Source: Streptomyces sp. TLI_235
GTDB lineage: Bacteria; Actinomycetota; Actinomycetes; Streptomycetales; Streptomycetaceae
DNA: 64,000 nucleotides
Assembly: GCA_002300355.1 (NCBI GenBank)
Contig: NSGV01000007.1
Coordinates: 1-64,000 of the forward strand
Direction: 5' to 3'
Part shown: piece by piece, positions 25,647-33,000 of the stretch
How the letters are laid out: every line of letters starts with the position of its first letter
How positions within the stretch are numbered: position 1 is the first letter of the stretch
Notes under the pieces: generated by a model
Database searches by the model: none
The model's input: only the letters and a program-made list of their open reading frames with translations
What the model was told of the DNA's origin: nothing
Position numbers and translations under genes: made by a program

Positions 25647-26618
25647 TCATCGCGCTCCCGGGTGCCAGGCCCGGCGCTGCCCGAGCCAGTGCAGGGCGGT
25701 GGCGGCCTCCGCCCGCTGGAAGGCCCGGATCGGGGCGGTGCCCCAGTCCGGCGCCTGCCGGGCCGCGGTGGTGAACCGGCCGGCCAGCGCGGCGAGCAGG
25801 CAGTCCACCGCCTCCGGGTCCGCCGCCCGCGCGGCGGGGTGGCGCAGGAAGAGCGCCTCCGGGTCGGACGCGCCCTGCACCGCCGCGCAGAGTGCGAAGA
25901 TCATCGGGTCGATCCAGGCCTGACCGCGCGCGGCCCACGCCCAGTCCACGAAGGTGACCGTGCCGCGCCGGATCAGGATGTTGTCCGAGCGCAGGTCGGA
26001 GTGGAGCAGCGCGTCGCCGTCCGCGGCCTCGGGAAAGCCGGCCTCCAGCGCCGCGAGCCGCCCGGCGTGCGGGCGGGCCCACGACGGCACGTCGGCCAGC
26101 GCGTCCCCGTCGGCGAGCAGGCGGTTCCAGCCGGCCCAGTCCGCCAGCCCGCCGCCCCAGCGGGACAGCCCCGGCACCGGGTCGGCGGCCGTCAGCGCGC
26201 TGAGCCCGGTGAGGGCGGGCAGCACCACGTCCAGATCGGCCTCGCGCCAGGGCACCGACGGAGTGCGCCCGGGAGCGTCGTCGAAGAGCAGAGCGGTCCA
26301 GCCGGCCGCCCGGATCAGCCCCCGGAAGGCCGGCGCGGGCAGCCCCCGGGGCAGCGCGGCCGCGACCGCCGCCTCCCGCTCGTAGAGCCCGGCGCTGACC
26401 GGATCGCCGTCCAGGCAGACCGCCTTGACGAAGGCCCGGCCACCGTCGGCGCAGCGCAACCGGGACGCCGCCCCACGGGAGAAGCCACCGGTCTGCGTAC
26501 GCGCCGCGGTGACCCGGGAGCCCAGCCGCGCCTCGACGGCGGCCCGCAGCACGGCCGGCAGCGCCGTCCACGGCCGACGGGTGCTGCGCACCACGGGCAC
26601 GGTCGCGGGAGCAGTCAC
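25647..26618 (-). CDS. APH-like phosphotransferase
   Basis: Aminoglycoside-phosphotransferase/choline-kinase-fold enzyme of 323 aa. N-lobe glycine turn GGFSRGAASRLRC and lysine in GRAFVKAVCLD; catalytic loop HSDLRSDNILI (HxDxxxxN) and metal-binding FVDWAWAARG (the DxD/DFG equivalent). Such enzymes phosphorylate hydroxyls of antibiotics or sugars with ATP. In this context it may be a self-resistance kinase or a biosynthetic sugar kinase; with a BtrN-like enzyme and a deacetylase nearby, both are plausible. The GTG start at 26618 overlaps the P450 stop (GTGA), and its stop overlaps an upstream MetRS start codon, so translation is coupled. Confidence 0.87.
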   Translation of the reverse strand: MTAPATVPVVRSTRRPWTALPAVLRAAVEARLGSRVTAARTQTGGFSRGAASRLRCADGGRAFVKAVCLDGDPVSAGLYEREAAVAAALPRGLPAPAFRGLIRAAGWTALLFDDAPGRTPSVPWREADLDVVLPALTGLSALTAADPVPGLSRWGGGLADWAGWNRLLADGDALADVPSWARPHAGRLAALEAGFPEAADGDALLHSDLRSDNILIRRGTVTFVDWAWAARGQAWIDPMIFALCAAVQGASDPEALFLRHPAARAADPEAVDCLLAALAGRFTTAARQAPDWGTAPIRAFQRAEAATALHWLGQRRAWHPGAR

Positions 26619-27817
26619 GCGGCGGCCTTCGCGGTGACCCGGGACGGCTCCCGCATCCCGAGGCCGACGTTCCACTCCACCCGGACCGGCGGCAGCTCCC
26701 CGCCGTCCGCCAGCAGGGTGTCCAGCACGGCTCGCACCACCTGATGGACCACCACCTGGCCCAGGCATGCGTGCCGGCCCCGCCCGAATGCCACCGAGGG
26801 CTGCTCCCGGTCCCAGCGGAACTCCAGCGGTTCGGGGAACCGCCGGGGATCCCGGTCGGCGGCCGCCAGCACGAGCACCACACGAGCCTCGGCCGGGATC
26901 CGCTGCTCGTCCAGGACCAGCTCGCGCACCGCGCGACGGGCAGCGAAGTGGAAGGGCGTGGCCAGCCGGACGGCCTCGGCGGTGAAGCCCGCCGGGTCGC
27001 TCCGGTAGCCCTGACGGGACCTCGGACCGGCCGTGACCGCCTCCAGCGCGACGGAGAGCGTGGCCACGGTGGGCTCCAGCGCGCCGGTGACCAGCTGGGC
27101 GTAGATCGCGACCGCGTCGGTGGGGCTCAGTGTGCCCACCCGGACGGCCGCGCCGACGGCGGCGGCGAGCGGGCTCGCTCCCCGGGCGCAGGCCCGCTCG
27201 ACGTACTCGCCGAGCCGGTCCAGCGCCTCGTGGGCGTCCCGGATCACCTCCAGGTCGAGGTCGCGCCGCCCCACGAAGCCGATCAGCCGCTCCGAGCAGT
27301 CCGCGAGGAGCGCCAGGTCGGCCGGGTCGACGCCGAGCAGTGTGCCCAGGGCCGCCGCGCAGGCCGGCCGCAGCAGCGAGTCCAGCAGGTCGTCGGCGTC
27401 CGCGGCCGGCAGGCCGGCGGTGGAAAGCGCGGCACCCACGGCGGCGGCCAGCCCCGCCGTCGTGCCCGGGCTGAAGGCCGCCCGCAGGACCCGCCGGACG
27501 ACGCCGTGGTCCGGCGGGTCGAGGAAGATCGGCCACCGAGCCAGGAACGCGACCAGCGGCTCGGCCGCGGTGCGCTGCTCGTCGGTGAGCTCCCGCAGGA
27601 AGGGTTCGGCGCTCCGGGCCGCCAGCCGGTCGTCGGTCAGCAGGGCCCAGACGTCGTCGAACCGGGTGATGTACCAGGATCCGGTCTCCGGGTGCCAGAG
27701 CACCGGGGTCCGTTCCCTGACCTGGTCGAACCAGCCGAGCGGGTCGGCCGGTTCGAACGGCGGAGGAGCCTGCCGGCTCGCCGGTCCGGCGGCCGGCTCG
27801 GGCGCGGTGACGGTCAC
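26615..27817 (-). CDS. Cytochrome P450
   Basis: Bacterial class I P450 of 400 aa. The heme ligand Cys is at about residue 351 in FGRGRHACLGQVV, the K-helix ExxR in AEAVRLATPFHFAARR, and the I helix reads LVTGALEPTVATL. In the I helix the oxygen-activating Thr of the AGxxT pattern is replaced by Pro, seen in some P450s with unusual substrates or carrier-bound chemistry. Expected role: hydroxylation or oxidative coupling of a pathway intermediate, with ferredoxin partners encoded elsewhere. The GTG start at 27817 and the stop at 26615 both overlap neighbours by 4 bp. Confidence 0.92.
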   Translation of the reverse strand: MTVTAPEPAAGPASRQAPPPFEPADPLGWFDQVRERTPVLWHPETGSWYITRFDDVWALLTDDRLAARSAEPFLRELTDEQRTAAEPLVAFLARWPIFLDPPDHGVVRRVLRAAFSPGTTAGLAAAVGAALSTAGLPAADADDLLDSLLRPACAAALGTLLGVDPADLALLADCSERLIGFVGRRDLDLEVIRDAHEALDRLGEYVERACARGASPLAAAVGAAVRVGTLSPTDAVAIYAQLVTGALEPTVATLSVALEAVTAGPRSRQGYRSDPAGFTAEAVRLATPFHFAARRAVRELVLDEQRIPAEARVVLVLAAADRDPRRFPEPLEFRWDREQPSVAFGRGRHACLGQVVVHQVVRAVLDTLLADGGELPPVRVEWNVGLGMREPSRVTAKAAA

Positions 27818-28701
27818 GGCGTCCCTTCGGGGTGCGAGGTGTGGACGGGGGATGCGGGGCGGGAAGGACCGTAAGGGACCGGGGACGGCGTGCCCGGCCC
27901 CGGTCCGTGGCGCACCACCGTGGCGTCCGGCGCGTCGGAGCGCACCAGCAGCCAGGTCTCGCGCAGGCTCTCCGGGGTGACCGGGCGGTCGCTGTAGTCC
28001 TCGGTCACCGAGACCACGGCGAACCCGGCCGCCCGGGCCGCGGCCCGGATCTCGTCATGGCCGAACCACCACTGCCCGTGCCGTTCGGTCTGCCGCCGGA
28101 ATCCGGCCCCGTCGGCGGTGAACAGCGAGATCGCGAAGTCGCAGCGGTGCCGCTCCGGGTCGTACCGGTTGCGCCAGACGTACGCGAAGTCATCCAGGTC
28201 GTCCCCGTAGTGGCTGTTCCCGAAGACGTGCTCCAGCTTGTGCCGGGTGTTGAGGTCGAAGACGAACCGGCCCCCGGGCCGCAGGACCGTCGCCACCTCC
28301 CGCAGGAGCGCGGCGAGCTGGTCCGGGGCGAGGTAGTTGACACTGTCGAAGCAGCAGACGGCCGCGTCGAAGGACGCCGCCGGCAGCGGCAGCGGCGCCG
28401 GCAACCGGACCTCGTGCAGCGCCGTCCCCGCCACCACCCGTTCCCGGGCCCGGTCCAGCATCGCGGACGAGCCGTCCACCCCGGTCACCTCGAAGCCCCG
28501 GTCCTGCAGCAGCCGGGTGATGGTGCCGGTGCCGCAGCACAGGTCGAGCACCGTGGCGACCGGGCGGTCGGCGGTGAACAGCAGGGCCAGCCGGTCGGCC
28601 CAGCCCGGGTAGTCGTTGTCCGACGTCCAGCGGTCGTAGACGGCGGCGAGCGCGTCGTACGGCGCGAGCGCCTCGGCGGCGGTCGGTGGTGAGCTGGTCA
28701 T
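27814..28701 (-). CDS. Class I SAM-dependent methyltransferase
   Basis: Rossmann-fold methyltransferase of 295 aa with motif I VLDLCCGTGTITRLL, motif II acidic end VTGVDGSSAMLD, motif IV FDAAVCCFDSVNYL and post-motif RPGGRFVFDLN. The sequence YDRWTSDNDYPGWAD near the N-terminus is typical of small-molecule N- or O-methyltransferases of sugar and nucleoside pathways. The last 40 residues are Pro/Gly-rich and probably disordered. It is one of three methyltransferases in this operon; the acceptor is unknown. Its stop overlaps the P450 start. Confidence 0.88.
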   Translation of the reverse strand: MTSSPPTAAEALAPYDALAAVYDRWTSDNDYPGWADRLALLFTADRPVATVLDLCCGTGTITRLLQDRGFEVTGVDGSSAMLDRARERVVAGTALHEVRLPAPLPLPAASFDAAVCCFDSVNYLAPDQLAALLREVATVLRPGGRFVFDLNTRHKLEHVFGNSHYGDDLDDFAYVWRNRYDPERHRCDFAISLFTADGAGFRRQTERHGQWWFGHDEIRAAARAAGFAVVSVTEDYSDRPVTPESLRETWLLVRSDAPDATVVRHGPGPGTPSPVPYGPSRPASPVHTSHPEGTP

Positions 28702-28708
28702 CGGCGGA

Positions 28709-29548
28709 CTACTTCCGGACCTTGACGGCCAGGTTGGTGCCGCGCTCGGCCCAGGAGTCGTGCTCGCAGGCCTCCAGCTCCAGCGCCAGCACGGCGCGGA
28801 AGTACTCCTCGTCCTCCAGCGCCTTCGAGATCCGGCTGATCTCGGTGTACGGGTAGCCGAAGTCCTCCGGGCCCGGCAGCGCCAGCGAGGTCACGCCGAA
28901 GACCCGCTCGCCGGCCAGACCGGCGCCCTCGGCGAGCGACACCAGCTCGTCGGCGGTGTACACCCGCAGCGGGGGCACCTGCGGCGACCACTTGACGATC
29001 CGGGTGCGCCGGAGCTCGGCGAGCTCCTGCGGGCCGGCCCCGTCGCGGCAGATCTTCGAGGAGAGCGCGTTGGAGAGCGAGTGGCTCATCAGGAAGCCGG
29101 CACCGCCGGGCCGCAGCACCCGGCGCACGGTCGCGAAGACGGCGGCCGGGTCGTCCAGGAAGCTGAGCACGCCGTAGGTGCTGATCACCGCGTCGTAGGA
29201 CTCGTCGGCCAGCTCGGGAGCGTTCTCGGCGTCGCAGTGGACCAGCTCGACCAGCTCGGGGACCTCGGACGCGGCGACGTTCAGCGAGGCCTGCCGGAGC
29301 ATGTCCTTGGACTTGTCGGCGACGGTGACCCGCACGCCGAACTCCGAGGCCAGCCAGATGCCCCAGCGGCCGGTGCCGCCGCCGACGTCCAGGACGCGCT
29401 GGCCGGGGCGCAGGTCGAGGTGACGGCGGACCAGCTCCTTGATCACCTCGTCGGCGAGCCGCCAGTAGGTGGCCTCGTAGAACCCCTCGACGTTGCCGGC
29501 GTAGGGCTCGAAGAAGGTGTCGAACTCGGTGTCGGTCATCAGGCTCAT
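28709..29548 (-). CDS. Class I SAM-dependent methyltransferase
   Basis: Methyltransferase of 279 aa. Motif I VLDVGGGTGRWGIWLASEFG, motif II VTVADKSKDML, motif IV YDAVISTYGVLSFLDDP and RPGGAGFLMSHSLSN. The N-terminal FFEPYAGNVEGFYEATYWRL supplies a substrate-lid helix. Related proteins methylate sugars, amino acids and small acids. The ATG at 29548 overlaps the dioxygenase stop (ATGA), so the two are translationally coupled and may act in sequence. The substrate is not predictable from sequence. Confidence 0.88.
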   Translation of the reverse strand: MSLMTDTEFDTFFEPYAGNVEGFYEATYWRLADEVIKELVRRHLDLRPGQRVLDVGGGTGRWGIWLASEFGVRVTVADKSKDMLRQASLNVAASEVPELVELVHCDAENAPELADESYDAVISTYGVLSFLDDPAAVFATVRRVLRPGGAGFLMSHSLSNALSSKICRDGAGPQELAELRRTRIVKWSPQVPPLRVYTADELVSLAEGAGLAGERVFGVTSLALPGPEDFGYPYTEISRISKALEDEEYFRAVLALELEACEHDSWAERGTNLAVKVRK

Positions 29549-30549
29549 GTCGTCGCTTCCTTCGTGGTGCGGTGGTTGATGGTGAGGTGGTCGGTACTGG
29601 GTTCGGTGCGGGGGTGCTGGTCGGTGCGCCGGGGCCGGTCGAGCAGCCGGGACGGTGGTGCGGTGAGCCGGCCGAGGTAGTCGCCGTAGTCGGTGCCCTC
29701 GGGCAGCTCCCGCAGCTCGACGGCCGGGTCCAGGCGGATCCACTCCCGGCTCCGCCACCCCGCGGCGAGCTCGTCCCAGTCCGGGGTGACCGGCCAGCCG
29801 TGCGGATGGGCGAACTCGGCCCGCAGCGGTTCGGTGGTCAGCTGGTAGCGGACGTCCGCCGAGAGCCGGATCTCCCGGCTGCTGTTGGGCCCGCCGCCGT
29901 GCACGGTGAGGCTGTGGAAGACCACCACGTCGCCGAGCTCGAAGTCGGCGGTGGCCCAGCGCTCGTCGTCCGCCGCCACCGGCAGGTAGAGCGGACGCCG
30001 TCCGCCCTGCTGCGGGTCGGTCGGCAGGAAGCCGGCGCGCTGCGAACCGGGGATCAGTCGAAGACCCTGGCGGCTGCGGTCGCAGTCTGTCAACGGCAGC
30101 CAGACCGTCAGGGCGTCCGTGGTGACATGTTGTACCACGTAGTCCTGGTGGGCCCGGGTGGCGTAGCGGTTCGGGTCGGCCGAGGGCAGCGCGAGGCGGA
30201 CCACCCGGGCCGGGTGGCAGAACGCCGTCCCGCCCAGGAAGGTCTCCATGAAGGCCCACAGCCGGGGCGTGAACGCCAGCCGGTGGAAGCCCTCAAGACG
30301 CTGCACGGCCGGGTAGATCTCGGCGAACGACCGTCGCTCGAAGCGCAGGTCGCCGTCGGCCACGGTGAGCCGCTCCGGGTCGGTCAGCCAGCCGACCCGG
30401 AACAGCGCGGCCCGGAGTTCGGCCTGGACGGCGGCCGGTTCGGCGGGATCGATCAGGCCGGGCAGGTAGAGGTAGCCGTCCTCGGCCAGCCGGTCCCGCA
30501 GGGACTCGACGTCGTCGAGCAGGTCGTTGCTGGCACGCAGAGTCCGCAT
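29545..30549 (-). CDS. Phytanoyl-CoA dioxygenase (PhyH) family Fe(II)/2-oxoglutarate oxygenase
   Basis: Protein of 334 aa with the 2-His-1-carboxylate facial triad of PhyH enzymes: His134 and Asp136 in RAHQDYVVQ, distal His217 in VVFHSLTVHGG, and the 2-oxoglutarate-binding arginine Arg228 in REIRLSADVRYQ. It also has the GSQ turn LRLIPGSQRAG. It should hydroxylate, epoxidise or desaturate a pathway intermediate using O2 and 2-oxoglutarate. The last 40 residues are Thr/Arg/His-rich and look disordered. It lies between the AsnRS-like gene (9 bp gap) and a methyltransferase (4-bp overlap). Confidence 0.9.
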   Translation of the reverse strand: MRTLRASNDLLDDVESLRDRLAEDGYLYLPGLIDPAEPAAVQAELRAALFRVGWLTDPERLTVADGDLRFERRSFAEIYPAVQRLEGFHRLAFTPRLWAFMETFLGGTAFCHPARVVRLALPSADPNRYATRAHQDYVVQHVTTDALTVWLPLTDCDRSRQGLRLIPGSQRAGFLPTDPQQGGRRPLYLPVAADDERWATADFELGDVVVFHSLTVHGGGPNSSREIRLSADVRYQLTTEPLRAEFAHPHGWPVTPDWDELAAGWRSREWIRLDPAVELRELPEGTDYGDYLGRLTAPPSRLLDRPRRTDQHPRTEPSTDHLTINHRTTKEATT

Positions 30550-30558
30550 GGCCGGCCC

Positions 30559-31620
30559 CTACGGCAGGATGGTGCGGCCGTTGACCCTCGGGAGGAGGGC
30601 GAAGTCGCGGATGTCGGACTGCCGCAGCAGCCACATGAAGAACCGCTCCACGCCCAGGCCGAAGCCGGAGGTGAGCAGCGGCACCCGGGACTTCATCTCG
30701 ACGTACCAGGCGTACTCGGCCGGGTCCACCTCGTGGGTGCGCAGCGCCGCCAGCACCTCCGGGCCGTCGATGTGCCGCTCCCCGGCGCCGACCACCTCGC
30801 CGGGCCCGAACAGCAGATCGGCGTTGAACGCCCGGCCCTGCTCGTCGCGGCGCTGGTAGAACGGGACGGCGAGCTGGTCCCAGTGCGTGACCCAGACGAA
30901 CTCGCCCAGGCGGCACATGAGTTCACGCTCACCGGCGCGGGTCAGGGTTCGCCATCCGTCCTCGGTCACCAGGTACTCGGGGTCGTCGCCCAGCTCGGCC
31001 ACCGCCTCCTCGAAGGTGATCCGGCGGAACGGTGCCCGGCCGGCCAGCAGCACCTCGACGTGGTCGAGTCCGCCGGCCGCCTCCCGGATCGTGTCGGAGT
31101 GCTCGTCCACCAGCGCGGCGACCACGTGCCGCAGGTAGGCCTCGGTGACCTCGATGACGTCGTCCAGGGTCCCGGGAATCTCCGCCTCGCTGTGGAAGAA
31201 CTGGCAGAGGTGGGTCGCGTCCGGTGCCTCGCCCCGGAACGAGGGCATCAGGTAGTACGCGCCCGCCGGGTTGAGGCGACAGAGGAACTCCAGCCCGAAC
31301 TGCATCGAGTCCGCCAGGTACGTCGGCGCCCCGAACAGCTCGACCTGGACGGGCAGCGAGTCGCTGCCCAGGCCCATCGGGGAGGAGACCGAGCCGGTGG
31401 TCACCGGCAGGTGCCCGAACCGAAGGCCCCGCTCGGTCCAGAACGAGACCGTCGCCGCCGTCAGCGTGCTCTGCAGGCCGAGGAGCGCGGCGTACCAGGG
31501 GCTGGTGAGCGCGGTCAGGTAGTGGCCGTCGGGCTCGCGCCACGACCCGGGCGGCGTCAGGCCGGCCCGGCCGGGACGTGCGGTGTCCTGCGACGGGACG
31601 GGTATGACATCGATGGACAT
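30559..31620 (-). CDS. AsnRS-like class II synthetase paralogue lacking the anticodon domain
   Basis: Class II aminoacyl-tRNA-synthetase-fold protein of 353 aa. Motif 2 appears in YLMPSFRGEAPDATHLCQFF and HSEAEIPG (the Arg plus HLxEF/xxExE pattern of Asp/AsnRS), and motif 3 in TSGFGLGVERFFMWLLR. The N-terminal OB-fold that reads the anticodon in AspRS/AsnRS is absent: the catalytic core starts within the first 50 residues. Truncated paralogues of this type, such as archaeal asparagine synthetase AS-AR, catalyse amide formation through an aminoacyl-adenylate without tRNA. I infer an ATP-dependent amidation or aminoacylation step. The ATG at 31620 overlaps nothing; the YdjC gene ends 13 bp upstream. 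Confidence 0.87.
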   Translation of the reverse strand: MSIDVIPVPSQDTARPGRAGLTPPGSWREPDGHYLTALTSPWYAALLGLQSTLTAATVSFWTERGLRFGHLPVTTGSVSSPMGLGSDSLPVQVELFGAPTYLADSMQFGLEFLCRLNPAGAYYLMPSFRGEAPDATHLCQFFHSEAEIPGTLDDVIEVTEAYLRHVVAALVDEHSDTIREAAGGLDHVEVLLAGRAPFRRITFEEAVAELGDDPEYLVTEDGWRTLTRAGERELMCRLGEFVWVTHWDQLAVPFYQRRDEQGRAFNADLLFGPGEVVGAGERHIDGPEVLAALRTHEVDPAEYAWYVEMKSRVPLLTSGFGLGVERFFMWLLRQSDIRDFALLPRVNGRTILP

Positions 31621-31633
31621 AGTGGTCTTCCTC

Positions 31634-32422
31634 TCATTGCTGGTGGCCGCGCGGTGCGGCCGGGGAGAGCCCCAGGGTGATGTCGAGGGCTTCGCAGGTT
31701 TCCCGCAGACGCGGGTCGAGCAGGGCTTCCAGGTCACCCATCCGGATGTCCCGGGCCCACTTCCAGCGCCGCGAAGCGGGGTGGGTGAGGGTGGCCAGCT
31801 CCGGACGGTCGAGCGCCGGGTGGGCCACCACCATGTGGACTCCGGGCGGCAGCGCGGCCACGTGGGCGAGCAGGTCGTCCAGCTTGGTCTCGGGCGGGCG
31901 GACGGACAGGTGCCAGAGCGAGTCCACCGCCATCGCGATGCCCGGAGCGGGCACCGCGTCGCGACACGGCAGGCCCCACTCCGCGCTGATCCGGGCCAGC
32001 ACGTCCGGGTCGAAGACACCGACGTGCGACTCCATGTGCCGCAGGGTCACCCCGGCGTCCCGGGCCGCGCGGAGCTGCGCGCGGAACTCCCCGAGCGCCT
32101 CCCCGGGGTCGGCCGCCGCACGGAGCTCGGCGACCCCGGGCAGGAAGGCCCCGTCCGGCGCGCACAGGCTCGGGGCGTCGGTGAGCGGGAAGTAGCGCAG
32201 CCCCTCCCACTCGCAGGCCAGCACCAGGTGGGCGCCCAGCGGGAGGCCCTCGGCCAGCGCCAGCCGCATCGCGCGCGGGGCGTCCGGGGCCGGCACCATC
32301 ACCGACGCCTGGGTCACCACGCCCGCCCGGAAACCGGCCAGGATGCCGTCGGTGACCGCGCCGCACATCCCGTAGTCGTCGGCCTGGACCACCAGGACGC
32401 GCCCGGCCGGCCGGGCGGTCAC
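31634..32422 (-). CDS. YdjC/ChbG family carbohydrate deacetylase
   Basis: Protein of 262 aa of the ChbG/HpnK (YdjC) family. The metal-binding motif ADDYG lies at residues 13-18 (VLVVQADDYGMCGAVTDGIL), a histidine in GLPLGAHLVLACEW, and the HxxxH-like RHMESHVGVF. A further His is in HMVVAHPALDR. Members remove N-acetyl groups from GlcNAc-type sugars or chitooligosaccharides. This predicts that the pathway handles an N-acetylated amino sugar, which is unmasked at this step, in line with the BtrN-like enzyme and the aminotransferase. The GTG at 32422 overlaps the upstream methyltransferase stop (GTGA). Confidence 0.88.
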   Translation of the reverse strand: MTARPAGRVLVVQADDYGMCGAVTDGILAGFRAGVVTQASVMVPAPDAPRAMRLALAEGLPLGAHLVLACEWEGLRYFPLTDAPSLCAPDGAFLPGVAELRAAADPGEALGEFRAQLRAARDAGVTLRHMESHVGVFDPDVLARISAEWGLPCRDAVPAPGIAMAVDSLWHLSVRPPETKLDDLLAHVAALPPGVHMVVAHPALDRPELATLTHPASRRWKWARDIRMGDLEALLDPRLRETCEALDITLGLSPAAPRGHQQ

Positions 32423-33000
32423 GAGCCGCCCCCCGGGGTGAGCACGTGCAGGGCCCAGCTGCGCCCGCCCCCGGTGGTCACCAGCCGCTGCGCGTCGCCG
32501 AGTTCGGCACCGATCTCGCCGATCAGCGTGTGCCAGCCGGGGTGCCGCCGCCGGGACGGCTGGAAGAGCGAGACGAGGAGCTCCCCGCCGGGCGCCACCA
32601 GGTCCAGCGTCCGGGCCACCGCGCGGCCGGGCTGGTCGAGGTAGTAGAGCACCTCGCTCAGCACCACGGTGTCGAACCGGTGACGCAGCGGCAGCCGGGA
32701 GGCGTCGCCGCAGACCAGCGACTCGCCGGGCCACGGCGTGCGGGCGGCCAGGGCGGCGTGGGACCAGTCGACACCAACGAAGCGGCCGGTGAAGCGGTCA
32801 CCAAGGCGGTCCCGCAGCACCCCCGAGCCGCACCCGATGTCCAGCACGTCACAGGAACCGCTCGCCAGGATCCGCTGGACGATGGCCTCGTAGCGGGCGT
32901 CCTCCTCCGACTCGGCGAGGTAGTCCCACCTGCCCGACCGGTACTGCCGCTCCCACTCGGTGCGGCTGGTCACCGGCACGGCGCGCGACGCCGCGCTCAC
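32419..33000 (-). CDS. Class I SAM-dependent methyltransferase (small, NodS-like)
   Basis: Protein of 193 aa with a WERQYRSGRWDYLAESEEDA start, typical of a small methyltransferase branch, then motif I VLDIGCGSGVLRDRLGDRF, motif II GVDWSHAALAAR, motif IV FDTVVLSEVLYYLDQPGRA and APGGELLVSLFQPS. It lacks a large substrate domain, so it probably methylates a small polar acceptor such as an amino sugar nitrogen. It overlaps the aminotransferase fusion by 4 bp upstream and the deacetylase by 4 bp downstream, implying closely coupled expression with the amino-sugar genes. Confidence 0.87.
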   Translation of the reverse strand: MSAASRAVPVTSRTEWERQYRSGRWDYLAESEEDARYEAIVQRILASGSCDVLDIGCGSGVLRDRLGDRFTGRFVGVDWSHAALAARTPWPGESLVCGDASRLPLRHRFDTVVLSEVLYYLDQPGRAVARTLDLVAPGGELLVSLFQPSRRRHPGWHTLIGEIGAELGDAQRLVTTGGGRSWALHVLTPGGGS

